Shown here: one piece after another, positions 6,369-14,657 of the stretch
How positions within the stretch are numbered: position 1 is the stretch's first letter
Layout of the letters: every line of letters starts with the position of its first letter
Source of the DNA: a virus
Virus record (IMG/VR): IMGVR_UViG_3300046003_004737
Coordinates: 1-25,318 of that record
Reading direction: 5' to 3' (one strand)
Length of the DNA: 25,318 nt
Position numbers and translations under genes: made by a program
Notes under the pieces: generated by a model
Told to the model about the DNA's origin: nothing
Seen by the model: the letters and a program-made list of their open reading frames with translations, nothing else
Database searches by the model: none

Positions 6369-6388
6369 CACCGTCAACAATTAGGAGA
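6369..6388 (-). repeat. Right copy of the inverted repeat, over the chaperone Shine-Dalgarno
   Basis: On the plus strand this reads CACCGTCAACAATTAGGAGA and includes the AGGAG site of the chaperone gene. Its reverse complement matches 4808-4826 in 19 of 20 positions (one-base bulge). RNA from the tail tube leader could pair with it and cover the ribosome binding site. Confidence 0.7.
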
Positions 6389-6395
6389 ATTTAAA

Positions 6396-7544
6396 ATGAG
6401 TATAAGTAAGTTTACTGGGTTTAAGACCTATAAGTCACCCACTTTCACAGTTACATGTCCACACTCTGGATTCCAGTATGAAGTAAGAAGTCTGAATGTA
6501 GGTGAAATCACTCGTATCAAGGAAAGTTTAATTACTTCAAATAGACTAACAGAAACTATTCTCGATATTACTTGGACAGTTATTGATAAAGATTCATTAC
6601 CAGAACAAGTGAAAAATAAGGAAGACTTTGAAAGATTTACTACTACAAATGATCGTAGTGCCATTATTTATGGTATTTATTACATTACATTTGGTGATAG
6701 TAAAGAATATGAATTAACTTGTGGTTTCTGTTCACACGCATTCCCATCAAAGATTAATTATGCTGACTTTTTCAGTATGAATTCTTATCCATATGCTAAG
6801 AATGTTATTGAATCATATAAGGTTAGTAAAGTTAATAATGTAGTTGATGAAGATCCCGAACTTGAAAATATTCTTGAAGAAAATACTATTGATGGTGTTT
6901 TAGAAAAATTTGAAGGATTAATTCCTGTTAAAGATATGCCAATTGGTCTTGCTCAGGCTGATACAAATTATAATGACTTCTTTGAATTTTATAATAAAGA
7001 AGGTTCTGACTTAAAGTTAGATTATAATAGTGTTGTTTATAAACTACATGATATTCGTTTAGCCAAAGAATCAAACCCCGTTGAAGTTGCTGCAACACCA
7101 GATAAAGATTCAGAGTTCTACAAAAATGATGCATTTACAAAACGAGTAGAAGTTATATTACCCGAATCCGGGGTTCTGGCTATCATTAAGGCTCCTACAA
7201 TTCATGATGAACGTATTCTACATAATCGTTTAACACACACCAACGAAGACCAATTATCAATTGCGTCCGATATTCTGTTTATAGATCGATTTGAAGAATA
7301 TGAAGCCGGAAAGACCAGTCCAATTCAGGTAATCTCAGATCAAACTGATATTCTAAGTGCGTACTATTCTCTTCCTATTGATGATCGTAAAGAATTAATT
7401 GATGTATACGAACGTGAATTTGGTCAATATGGTGTAGAACTTACAATCAAGTGGACTTGCCAGAATATGTATTGTAAGGAAAAGAACGAGTTGGAGGTTG
7501 ACATAATCAACCAGTTTTTTCGCACCGTTGCGGCATCACGATAA
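6396..7544 (+). CDS. Tail/baseplate assembly chaperone, T4 gp26/gp51-like, 382 aa
   Basis: The N-terminal part (FTVTCPHSGFQYEVRSLNVGE, later RSAIIYGIYYITFGD) and Cys pairs ELTCGFCSHAF (near 109-112) and WTCQNMYCKEKNE (near 356-362) match the layout of T4 gp26/gp51-type baseplate proteins: a sequence-diverse chaperone with zinc-ribbon-like pairs. Such proteins act transiently with the tape measure or hub in tail assembly. T4 has 26 and 51 directly next to 25, and here the gp25-like gene follows at 7812. Residues about 140-230 are acidic and less ordered. AGGAG lies 7 nt upstream and falls inside the inverted repeat. The 3' end contains a TTTTTTC slip site that may extend the product into the next frame. 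Assignment is from pattern and synteny. Confidence 0.6.
   Translation: MSISKFTGFKTYKSPTFTVTCPHSGFQYEVRSLNVGEITRIKESLITSNRLTETILDITWTVIDKDSLPEQVKNKEDFERFTTTNDRSAIIYGIYYITFGDSKEYELTCGFCSHAFPSKINYADFFSMNSYPYAKNVIESYKVSKVNNVVDEDPELENILEENTIDGVLEKFEGLIPVKDMPIGLAQADTNYNDFFEFYNKEGSDLKLDYNSVVYKLHDIRLAKESNPVEVAATPDKDSEFYKNDAFTKRVEVILPESGVLAIIKAPTIHDERILHNRLTHTNEDQLSIASDILFIDRFEEYEAGKTSPIQVISDQTDILSAYYSLPIDDRKELIDVYEREFGQYGVELTIKWTCQNMYCKEKNELEVDIINQFFRTVAASR
7515..7521 (+). other. Candidate programmed frameshift site TTTTTTC
   Basis: In the chaperone frame this reads CAG TTT TTT CGC, seven codons before the TAA. A +1 (or -2) shift on TTT TTT C enters the frame of the 7528-7794 reading frame, which is open from 7507. 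CGC is a rare-type Arg codon for such AT-rich DNA and could slow the ribosome. A small CGCA/TGCG stem follows immediately. Confidence 0.5.
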
Positions 7545-7794
7545 CGTAGACAAAAATGTAAAATATAATAGAGATAGATTATTTAATTTATTTGAATTAA
7601 CTAATCATTCATATGAATCCATTATGGAAATGCCACATTTATTTTTTGAGGCTTACTATTCTTGGAAAATGAACTTAGAACAAGAGAAATATAAGAAACA
7701 AAAATCTGAACTTGATAGTCAACAGAAGCTACAAATTAAATTAAAAGCGGAACAACATCAACAAACCATTAAAAATAAATTAAAAAATCGATAA
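7528..7794 (+). CDS. Tail chaperone T-domain-like protein, probably made by frameshift, 88 aa
   Basis: Read from a TTG this gives 88 residues, but there is no Shine-Dalgarno in front of that TTG and no ATG until the middle of the frame. The frame is open from 7507 and overlaps the end of the chaperone, so expression by frameshift at 7515-7521 is more likely. The protein is helical and charged. LFELTNHSYESIMEMPHLFF resembles the YS-ee-I--mP core of tail chaperone T domains, followed by a Lys/Gln/Glu-rich helix. In lambda-type systems the shifted G-T product binds the tape measure. If the fusion is real, the full product would be about 470 residues. Confidence 0.6.
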   Translation: MRHHDNVDKNVKYNRDRLFNLFELTNHSYESIMEMPHLFFEAYYSWKMNLEQEKYKKQKSELDSQQKLQIKLKAEQHQQTIKNKLKNR

Positions 7795-7811
7795 CATTGG
7801 AATAACACTAT

Positions 7812-8237
7812 ATGACAGAATATAATCAAATTACTGAATTTATGGATAATGTTCCCGGTTCAAACTATAGACTATATGATATCAATAATATATTTAATAG
7901 TGAGGGGGACTTAGCTGAGATATATAATGTTGACGTAATTATTAACAGCATTAATAATATCTTACGCATTCCAAAGGGAACTTATTTAGACGATCCTGAA
8001 TTTGGTGTTGGAATTGAAAAATATTTGTTTGAACCCTCGGACCAAACAACTATTTCTGCCATAACAAGTGAAGTAAAGGAAGCAATTTCTGTATTTGAGA
8101 GAAGAGCGAAAATAGACGTTTCAGTAAGTTTTTTTACAAACATGCGAGGTTTTAATATCGATATTAAAGTATCCATGAATGGTATTTCAAAAACAACCAA
8201 AGTAAAAATACAAGAAAACTTAATTAAAAATATATAA
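7812..8237 (+). CDS. 25: Baseplate wedge protein, GPW/gp25 family, 141 aa
   Basis: Clear GPW/gp25 domain. The signature IPKGTYLDDPEFGVGIEKYL (near residues 53-72), then LFEPSD, is followed by a helix ending VFERRAKI, as in T4 gp25 and P2 gpW, which share a fold with the type VI secretion sheath-initiator TssE. gp25 sits in the wedge and helps start sheath assembly. Length matches T4 gp25 (132 residues) plus a short N-terminal arm. It is 17 nt downstream of the chaperone extension and 13 nt upstream of the next gene, within one operon, and gp6-like follows two genes later. This supports a contractile tail. Confidence 0.9.
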   Translation: MTEYNQITEFMDNVPGSNYRLYDINNIFNSEGDLAEIYNVDVIINSINNILRIPKGTYLDDPEFGVGIEKYLFEPSDQTTISAITSEVKEAISVFERRAKIDVSVSFFTNMRGFNIDIKVSMNGISKTTKVKIQENLIKNI

Positions 8238-8250
8238 AGCGAGTTAACTC

Positions 8251-8934
8251 ATGGCAGAATCATATTTTCAAAATTATATACGAAAACACAATTATAGCTC
8301 AGATTACTTTCATGTAGCATATGAGCGATATATTTCTACGTATCCAGCTTTTCCTGTAAACTATTATGCAGTTGATACAAATAATACAATTTGGGAAGAC
8401 GATAAGTTTCGGGGTGGGTCATATGAAAAAACCGACGTTGGTGAATTATCCGGTAAAAAATTTAAAAAAATATATGAACTTCCCATATTTCAATTAAGTT
8501 CAATACAACCAAGTATGGACTCTGGTGATACGGGAATAACCACTAGAAATTCACTACAAGGTACATTTTTATTACCACAAATATATGGTTTAAAACCAAC
8601 TATGCATGATGTAGTTGATTTAAATTTTTCATTTAAAAACAATGGAAGTCCAAGTAAAGTTTTATATGTTATTTCCAATGTAGAGTTTGCTCACCATGGT
8701 GATGAGTTTAATATTTTTAAATGTGAAATACAGGTAGCACATTTTGAAAAAACAGATATAGAAAAACAACTATCTGAACTGTGGCGTTTTTATGAACCAT
8801 CAAAATCAATACTTCCACTTACAAATACATCCATATTATATAAAATGATAAGTCGGTCCGAACAAGTTTCAACTAATTTGAATACTATGTTTCATAAAAG
8901 TACGAGTTTTTATTTAGATAAGCTTAATTTATAA
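8251..8934 (+). CDS. Baseplate-region structural protein of unknown fold, 227 aa
   Basis: A soluble protein beginning MAESYFQNYIRKHNYSSD, with an aromatic-rich N-terminal half and a beta-rich middle (GTFLLPQIYGLKPTMHDVVDLNFSFKNN, split across a strand pair), then VLYVISNVEFAHHGDEFNIF and a helical C terminus. No catalytic motif, membrane helix or signal peptide. It lies between gp25-like and gp6-like genes, where wedge components are encoded in many myoviruses. This suggests a wedge subunit in the position occupied by gp53 in some phages, but I see no convincing similarity to T4 gp53. Ribosome binding site GCGAGTTAA is weak. Confidence 0.6.
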   Translation: MAESYFQNYIRKHNYSSDYFHVAYERYISTYPAFPVNYYAVDTNNTIWEDDKFRGGSYEKTDVGELSGKKFKKIYELPIFQLSSIQPSMDSGDTGITTRNSLQGTFLLPQIYGLKPTMHDVVDLNFSFKNNGSPSKVLYVISNVEFAHHGDEFNIFKCEIQVAHFEKTDIEKQLSELWRFYEPSKSILPLTNTSILYKMISRSEQVSTNLNTMFHKSTSFYLDKLNL

Positions 8935-8946
8935 AGGATTTAAATA

Positions 8947-11694
8947 GTGTTAGATGAAAAATCAATAGAAATTTATTCTTCTCGTGATAAAATTCGAGAA
9001 CAATTAATCGATTTATCAAAGAATTACTTACAATTAACAAACTTTGATTTTAATAAGAGTTCATATTTATCTTATATTATAAATATGTTAGCTACACTAG
9101 ATTCAAATTTAATGTTTTATGTAAGTTCTGTATACAGAGAACAATTTTTAACAAAAGCTGTTCAACGGGAATCTGTTTTAAACTTAGCAAATATTATTGG
9201 GTATAAACCAAATTTTGCAAAGCCATCTACATGTAATGTGTTGATTCAAATTCCTTTTAACATTGGAGCGTCAACATTAAATTCTACTAAAATTAAATTA
9301 GTTGGTCGTAATAATAATTCTACATTAGAAGAATCCGAAGAACAAGTATTTAAAATTAAAACTGGAGATGGAATTGAATTTTCATTAATTGACACTATTA
9401 TTGTTGAAATAACTGCACAAAAAATCATTAAAGTTTATCAACAAGTTTATGTAAACTCCAGCTTAGAAACTTTTAAAAACATTGAATACAGATATGTGAA
9501 TGGAAAAATTCAATTCTTTTCAAACTTTATTCAAATTGTTGATCACTCAGAGACATTTACAATTCCGGAAGTATTACCAAACGAATTTTATTCAATAAAT
9601 TATAATTTTAATAAGCGTGGTAGTATTGCTGATATTGATTTATTTACAATTAGTTCTTCCATTAATGGTGTTTTAGAGCGATGGGTTCAAAAGGATTCAA
9701 TCTTCGGTATTGGACCCAATGAATACGCTTATACGTACCGTGAAACTGACACAGGGATTGTTATCACGTTTGGTAACGGTGTTGTGGGTAAACAGCCTAA
9801 AAAGGGAACCACGGTCATTGTAGCGGTTGGATTAACCTCGGGATATAAAGGTAATGTTATTGCTGGTTCTATTCGACAATCTAGTTCAGTTCGATCTGTT
9901 GAAAGTAAGCCTGATAAGTCAGAATTATATAAATCTATAGAACTTAGTGTTATTAATAAAGAACCATCACAATTTGGTAAAAATGCACCTACAATTGATG
10001 AGATTCGAACCAATGCTATAAATCGAGTTTCAACAAACTCACGTCTCGTTAGTGAACGGGATTATCAAAATGCAGACTTGGTTGTAAGTAATCTACCAGT
10101 AAGAAATGTTTTTCAAGTTTTAAAACGAAGTGATTTGAAGCGAAATGAAATATCAATTTTCACAGAATTAATTTATAACAACACAATTGTGCCAACTAGA
10201 AATGCTAATATCGCTGTTAATCCTACAGAATCAGATTTACCTGAAGAGGTCATTATAAAAGCAGAATCAACTGAAATTTCAATTGATGACGAGGATTATG
10301 TGACTTTATTTGATTTAAGTTTAAATACTTATACTAATGAAGTTAACTACTATTATTATATTAATGAAATTCAAAAACCATTAACATTAGTACGACAATT
10401 GAAAACATTGGAAACAACTAAAATTCTTCCAATTTATTCATACTATGCTACAGATAGAACATCTGATGTTGAAAATTTATATGTTGAACTACATTGTAAT
10501 GTACTTGATACTACATCTAAATATGAATGTAAACTCGAAGTTACTTCAATGAATGGTTCTAAACAAACTTATTACTTATATGATACAACATCATTATTAA
10601 GTGATTCCGAAACTGCGATTAAAATATTTTCAACTACACGAGATGATGATACAGACGAAAATACAAGTTCAAATCTACCAATATTATTATCTAGTATTCC
10701 CGCTGGTGACACTGTTGAATTCACATACACTATTAATCACATAACAACAAGTCCAGCAAGTTCAACAGAATTAAATATTTCAACACATTCAATTATTGTG
10801 AAAAAAGATTTAAGTGATTTTATGTATAGTCAAGTTGAACCCGGAAATTCCACATACATGATTTATGATGTTCCTGTGGTTAAGAAGGATTATTTTCAAA
10901 GTTTAATAAATAGAAGCTTATTTACATCAAATGTATTACAAAAGATTGTAGATTTTAATGTATATGAATACAAAATGTTAACAGACTTTGTTAATTTAAA
11001 ATTTGCTAATACAACTGGTTATTCAAGTAATATGAAATACAGATCAATTACAAGAACATCAGTTATTGATATTAATCCAGACTTAGATCCTACAGATGAT
11101 GATCTTTTTGAAATTGGTGACCGATATGCAGTAAGTGATAATAAAAATATGTTCTCCCTACACCTTGATTACAAAGCGTCTGTACCAACTGGTGGTTATA
11201 TTGGTACATATACTGCAAGTGGTTGGACATTTGAAAAAATTAAAGTTAATGATATTTTTGATGTTACTAACCTTGATGGAATTAATACAAATATTTCAGA
11301 TCCGGCAGACCATACTATATATAGAATGATTTATACAGGAATTGAAATAGTTGAGCCAAAATTTGAAATTCCACTCGAAATTAAAATGGTAATTATTCCA
11401 AGTGTAGACTCTCGTGTATCAGATCAGGTATTAGTAAAAAATATTAAAGACACACTCGTATCAAAATTAAATCCATATTTCGGTTATAATAAAACCTTAC
11501 TTCGTTCTGTTATTATAAAAACAGTACAAGAAATTACAGGTGTAGAACACGTAGAATTACTCGAACCTTCTTTTAATATTAAATTTGAAGAAGACCCATA
11601 TAAAAATATGACTCAAGAACAATTATTACGTTATACACCAGAGTTAATTTATTTTACAACCGAAAATATTATTATTGAATTGAAGGATGTATAA
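8947..11694 (+). CDS. 6: Baseplate wedge protein, gp6/baseplate-J-like, 915 aa
   Basis: Baseplate-J/gp6 architecture. The N-terminal helical region (NFDFNKSSYLSYIINMLATL, then AVQRESVLNLANIIGYKP) corresponds to gp6 residues that pack at the wedge core. A beta-rich middle precedes APTIDEIRTNAINRVSTNSR plus LVSERDYQNADL (near 344-375), the typical baseplate-J segment. T4 gp6 is 660 residues; here about 250 extra residues (roughly 420-680, Ser/Thr/Asn-rich beta) look like an inserted domain. gp6 forms the iris-like ring that drives baseplate opening. Translation starts at GTG (AAAGGA 8 nt upstream), and its stop overlaps the ATG of the next gene (TAATG), indicating translational coupling. Confidence 0.85.
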   Translation: MLDEKSIEIYSSRDKIREQLIDLSKNYLQLTNFDFNKSSYLSYIINMLATLDSNLMFYVSSVYREQFLTKAVQRESVLNLANIIGYKPNFAKPSTCNVLIQIPFNIGASTLNSTKIKLVGRNNNSTLEESEEQVFKIKTGDGIEFSLIDTIIVEITAQKIIKVYQQVYVNSSLETFKNIEYRYVNGKIQFFSNFIQIVDHSETFTIPEVLPNEFYSINYNFNKRGSIADIDLFTISSSINGVLERWVQKDSIFGIGPNEYAYTYRETDTGIVITFGNGVVGKQPKKGTTVIVAVGLTSGYKGNVIAGSIRQSSSVRSVESKPDKSELYKSIELSVINKEPSQFGKNAPTIDEIRTNAINRVSTNSRLVSERDYQNADLVVSNLPVRNVFQVLKRSDLKRNEISIFTELIYNNTIVPTRNANIAVNPTESDLPEEVIIKAESTEISIDDEDYVTLFDLSLNTYTNEVNYYYYINEIQKPLTLVRQLKTLETTKILPIYSYYATDRTSDVENLYVELHCNVLDTTSKYECKLEVTSMNGSKQTYYLYDTTSLLSDSETAIKIFSTTRDDDTDENTSSNLPILLSSIPAGDTVEFTYTINHITTSPASSTELNISTHSIIVKKDLSDFMYSQVEPGNSTYMIYDVPVVKKDYFQSLINRSLFTSNVLQKIVDFNVYEYKMLTDFVNLKFANTTGYSSNMKYRSITRTSVIDINPDLDPTDDDLFEIGDRYAVSDNKNMFSLHLDYKASVPTGGYIGTYTASGWTFEKIKVNDIFDVTNLDGINTNISDPADHTIYRMIYTGIEIVEPKFEIPLEIKMVIIPSVDSRVSDQVLVKNIKDTLVSKLNPYFGYNKTLLRSVIIKTVQEITGVEHVELLEPSFNIKFEEDPYKNMTQEQLLRYTPELIYFTTENIIIELKDV

Positions 11695-12764
11695 TGATTG
11701 CTGTACCTATTCTAAAAAGTTCACCAGTTGAATTAAGAGCACTGCAAAACTACGTTACACGTGTGAATGGCTTTGAATTAAGTAAATTACATACACCGTG
11801 TTATAAACCTGTTATGGTCAAATATACGAAAGATATGAAAAATTTATTAGGTATAGAAGACAGTGACTTAAGTATATTTTTTGATGCTATAGTTGATGAA
11901 AAATATCGCGCTGCGTTTAAAATGCTTAAAAGTGATATTACAATGCTTTTATTTATTGGTATTATATATTATTCAAGATTAAAGAAGTATGATATTGTTG
12001 AATCCTTATATATTTTATTGGCTATAAGATTATATGCAAATAGAGCCAATCAATTTTGGCAAAAATATTGTAAAGAAGATATATGGGATATCGCATTAAA
12101 GAACTTATCACAAAAACATTTATATAAAGTTAGAAATGGAATTTCTAGCACTGTTCTTTTTCTAGCATCTCACGAATTTGATAAAAATAAAAATATACTC
12201 GCTTCAAAATCAATAACTCATGAACAAGCAATTAAAATGATATACATGCTTAGACATAGAATAAATCAATCAGTAAAATCTTTTGGTAAACGATATTATG
12301 AAATTGAAGCTGAAGCAAAACAACAAAATGAAATTAAAGATAAGACCAAAGAAAATATTAATGTTGGATTAATTGCTAATCAAATATCAGATAAAATATG
12401 TACTTATTCTCAAATTGATGTACAATCGTTTAATGAAGCTGTAACACGTAGTCGTATTAGAAAAGATTTGGCATTACCTATTATTCAAGGTTTATCTAGA
12501 ATTGAATATAGAGATAACATTAAGTTTATAATATTACTAATGTCAAAGATTATAAACTTTTCTGATATTTGTATTCGACATCAATATTTAACCAAATCAA
12601 TAGTTTCAAATAGAATTAAAATAAACAATTATTCTATAAAAGATCAAATTTTAGAAATAGTTGACTCTTTAATGTTACTTCAAACAAAATCTATGAATAA
12701 AGATCAAATTACAATACTTGTATCTACATATATTGGTTATTATATTAAAACAACTATTTGTTAA
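11694..12764 (+). CDS. Helical structural protein of unknown function, 356 aa
   Basis: A basic, mostly helical protein beginning MIAVPILKSSPVELRALQNY. Hydrophobic helices (MLLFIGIIYYSRLKKYDIVE split by charged residues, VESLYILLAIRLYA, FIILLMSKIINF) are amphipathic-looking rather than a clear set of membrane spans. A charged helix (YEIEAEAKQQNEIKDKTKEN) lies near 205-225. The ATG overlaps the TAA of the gp6-like gene, so it is translationally coupled and probably made in similar amount, consistent with a wedge or tail component. A strong terminator follows directly, closing the plus-strand block. I recognise no family. Confidence 0.6.
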   Translation: MIAVPILKSSPVELRALQNYVTRVNGFELSKLHTPCYKPVMVKYTKDMKNLLGIEDSDLSIFFDAIVDEKYRAAFKMLKSDITMLLFIGIIYYSRLKKYDIVESLYILLAIRLYANRANQFWQKYCKEDIWDIALKNLSQKHLYKVRNGISSTVLFLASHEFDKNKNILASKSITHEQAIKMIYMLRHRINQSVKSFGKRYYEIEAEAKQQNEIKDKTKENINVGLIANQISDKICTYSQIDVQSFNEAVTRSRIRKDLALPIIQGLSRIEYRDNIKFIILLMSKIINFSDICIRHQYLTKSIVSNRIKINNYSIKDQILEIVDSLMLLQTKSMNKDQITILVSTYIGYYIKTTIC

Positions 12765-12778
12765 AAAATTAATACATT

Positions 12779-12820
12779 AAAAAATACCCTGAATTCAATT
12801 AAGAACTCAGGGTATTTTTT
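12779..12820. terminator. Bidirectional terminator between the two structural blocks
   Basis: A 14-bp stem AAAAAATACCCTGA (12779-12792) pairs with 12807-12820, and after one mismatch TTC/GAA extends it inward around a 6-nt loop. T runs follow on both strands. It separates convergent genes ending at 12764 (plus) and 12835 (minus). Confidence 0.9.
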
Positions 12821-12834
12821 GTGTTAATTTTTAT

Positions 12835-14643
12835 TTAAAAGCTACCAGTTTTTAATGCTGGTTGTGATGTACTAAGACCTTGACTAATTACCTGCATAGA
12901 ACCCGAATTAATATTTTCTGTAAGATTAAATGCTCGAATGTTTGGTTGTTGAATATCTTTTATAACATTCAAAGTAGTTGAGTCAAATTTATCTGTATTA
13001 TTCCAAAACCAGTTTACTAACTTGGAATCTAATGGGACTCCGTTTTTAATTTTAATTGCAACACGATCTTGTAAAGACAACTGATATATTTCAGCATTAT
13101 AATCTTCTGAGCGTAATTGTAAGTGGTCTTCCAGATCTGTTTTATATTTGGCTATTGAGCTTATATTTGAATCTGTTAATAATGTTTCATCTGTAAATTG
13201 ATAATTTAATAATGGATCTGACTTTGCATCTAAAAATTCTAATTCATCAAGTTCAATTTGATTAGTACTTGTACCAACTTTTGTTGATTTTTGTGCGGTT
13301 TGTTTTGCTGTAGCCAGTAATGCATTAGATCTACTATAAGTTGTGTTTAATATTACTTGAGTTTGGTCATAAAATTCTGGTGGTATTGTTTCACCGAGAA
13401 GATCTCTCATATATTTATCTAATGTTGGTCGGTCTTCCAATGGATCTTGTTCACCACGAATAATCATTGTACTATATAGAGATTGTATTGAAAATCTTAC
13501 TTCAACGGTTCCGGGTCTTTGTTTAAATGATATATCATTATTATCACCACCCTTTACAACATCTAGATTTGAAATAAATCCAGCATCAATTGCACCCATC
13601 CCCGGACATTTCATTCTACATAAAACTGGATAACTATATGTAAAATTAGAATCAGATAGTGGGCACATAAATAATAATAAGTGATATAGTGGATTTAAAA
13701 TATATTTAATATAATGTGGTAAACTTGATGGATATGGGTTCCATAATTTAACAGTAAATGAATAGTTTGGTTGAAATGAACTTCCTCTCCAAATCATAGG
13801 AAAGTCTACTTTTGAACCACTTGCAATATTCATTACACCTTTCATTAAATTGTTAGGTGGTTGTACAGGTTGTTGTGGTTGCTGTTGTGGTTGTGCTGGT
13901 GTAGTAGATTCTTCTGGAAGCAACCCACTAAGTCCGGGAATCTGACGTAGCGCCGTCATACCCGCTGTTCCTAGCGAACTGAATGCACCAAAAATATCGG
14001 TTGCACCTGTTATTTGTTTAAGTTCACTTCCTATCGAAGAACCAACATTCGTCGCATTTTCAAACATAGATTCACCAAAATCATGATTCCAAGACTCATT
14101 AAATGAGTTTTCAGCTTGAACTGCAAATTTGAATATATCACCAATAGGTTTTAATCCGGGAATTCCTTTTGGGAATAATGATGCAACACCAGCATCCGTT
14201 GATCCACCGCTCGAATTGGACACCATTCGTCTATATTTTTGTACAGTAAATAAGTTTAAACCTGTATCTTCACCAATTGCTCCAATTTGAGCACTAACTG
14301 GTTCTAATGTTATTACCAGCGATTTTTGTAGAATTCTATTTAAAGTTTGTTCATATGCATAATCACCACGATGTATAATTTCATGTACTGGTGGTAATCC
14401 CATTATTCGATCATACTCATCAAATAATTTAGTTTCTTCAGGAATATTTGAAATTGTTGTTGGTGTACCGATTAGATCAATTACATCATATATACTAAAA
14501 TTAGAAAACGGATCTTCTGCTCGTTGTTCTTCTTGTCGTGATATAAGATCTCTAAATGCAGCAACATCTTTTCGATTAATTGCACCATCATTATTTACAT
14601 CTAGTATTATAGTTTGCTCTTGGGTTGTTAAATTTTCAGCCAT
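12835..14643 (-). CDS. Tail/baseplate structural protein with a dockerin-like Ca-binding loop, 602 aa
   Basis: N-terminal residues 15-26 (DVNNDGAINRKD) have Asp1, Asn3, Asp5-Gly6 and Asp12 of a dockerin/EF-hand calcium loop, followed by a helix (VAAFRDLI). Residues about 195-270 are Gly/Ala/Ser-rich and end in a PQQQPQQPVQPP linker. From about 275 a beta-rich domain (WRGSSFQPNYSFTVKLWNPY, later CPGMGAIDAGFISNLDVVKG and RPGTVEVRFSIQSLYSTM) resembles domains of large-phage proteins that cap or adapt the tail tube to the baseplate; this is from pattern memory. The C-terminal 170 residues are helical and charged. It follows the tape measure gene by 14 nt, the position of T4 48/54-type tube proteins relative to 29. 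Confidence 0.6.
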   Translation of the reverse strand: MAENLTTQEQTIILDVNNDGAINRKDVAAFRDLISRQEEQRAEDPFSNFSIYDVIDLIGTPTTISNIPEETKLFDEYDRIMGLPPVHEIIHRGDYAYEQTLNRILQKSLVITLEPVSAQIGAIGEDTGLNLFTVQKYRRMVSNSSGGSTDAGVASLFPKGIPGLKPIGDIFKFAVQAENSFNESWNHDFGESMFENATNVGSSIGSELKQITGATDIFGAFSSLGTAGMTALRQIPGLSGLLPEESTTPAQPQQQPQQPVQPPNNLMKGVMNIASGSKVDFPMIWRGSSFQPNYSFTVKLWNPYPSSLPHYIKYILNPLYHLLLFMCPLSDSNFTYSYPVLCRMKCPGMGAIDAGFISNLDVVKGGDNNDISFKQRPGTVEVRFSIQSLYSTMIIRGEQDPLEDRPTLDKYMRDLLGETIPPEFYDQTQVILNTTYSRSNALLATAKQTAQKSTKVGTSTNQIELDELEFLDAKSDPLLNYQFTDETLLTDSNISSIAKYKTDLEDHLQLRSEDYNAEIYQLSLQDRVAIKIKNGVPLDSKLVNWFWNNTDKFDSTTLNVIKDIQQPNIRAFNLTENINSGSMQVISQGLSTSQPALKTGSF

Positions 14644-14657
14644 ATTATTTTAAACCT

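Noticed and set aside
8251-8934. T4 gp53 homologue
   Set aside because: Position fits, but I could not match any of the gp53 sequence pattern I remember.
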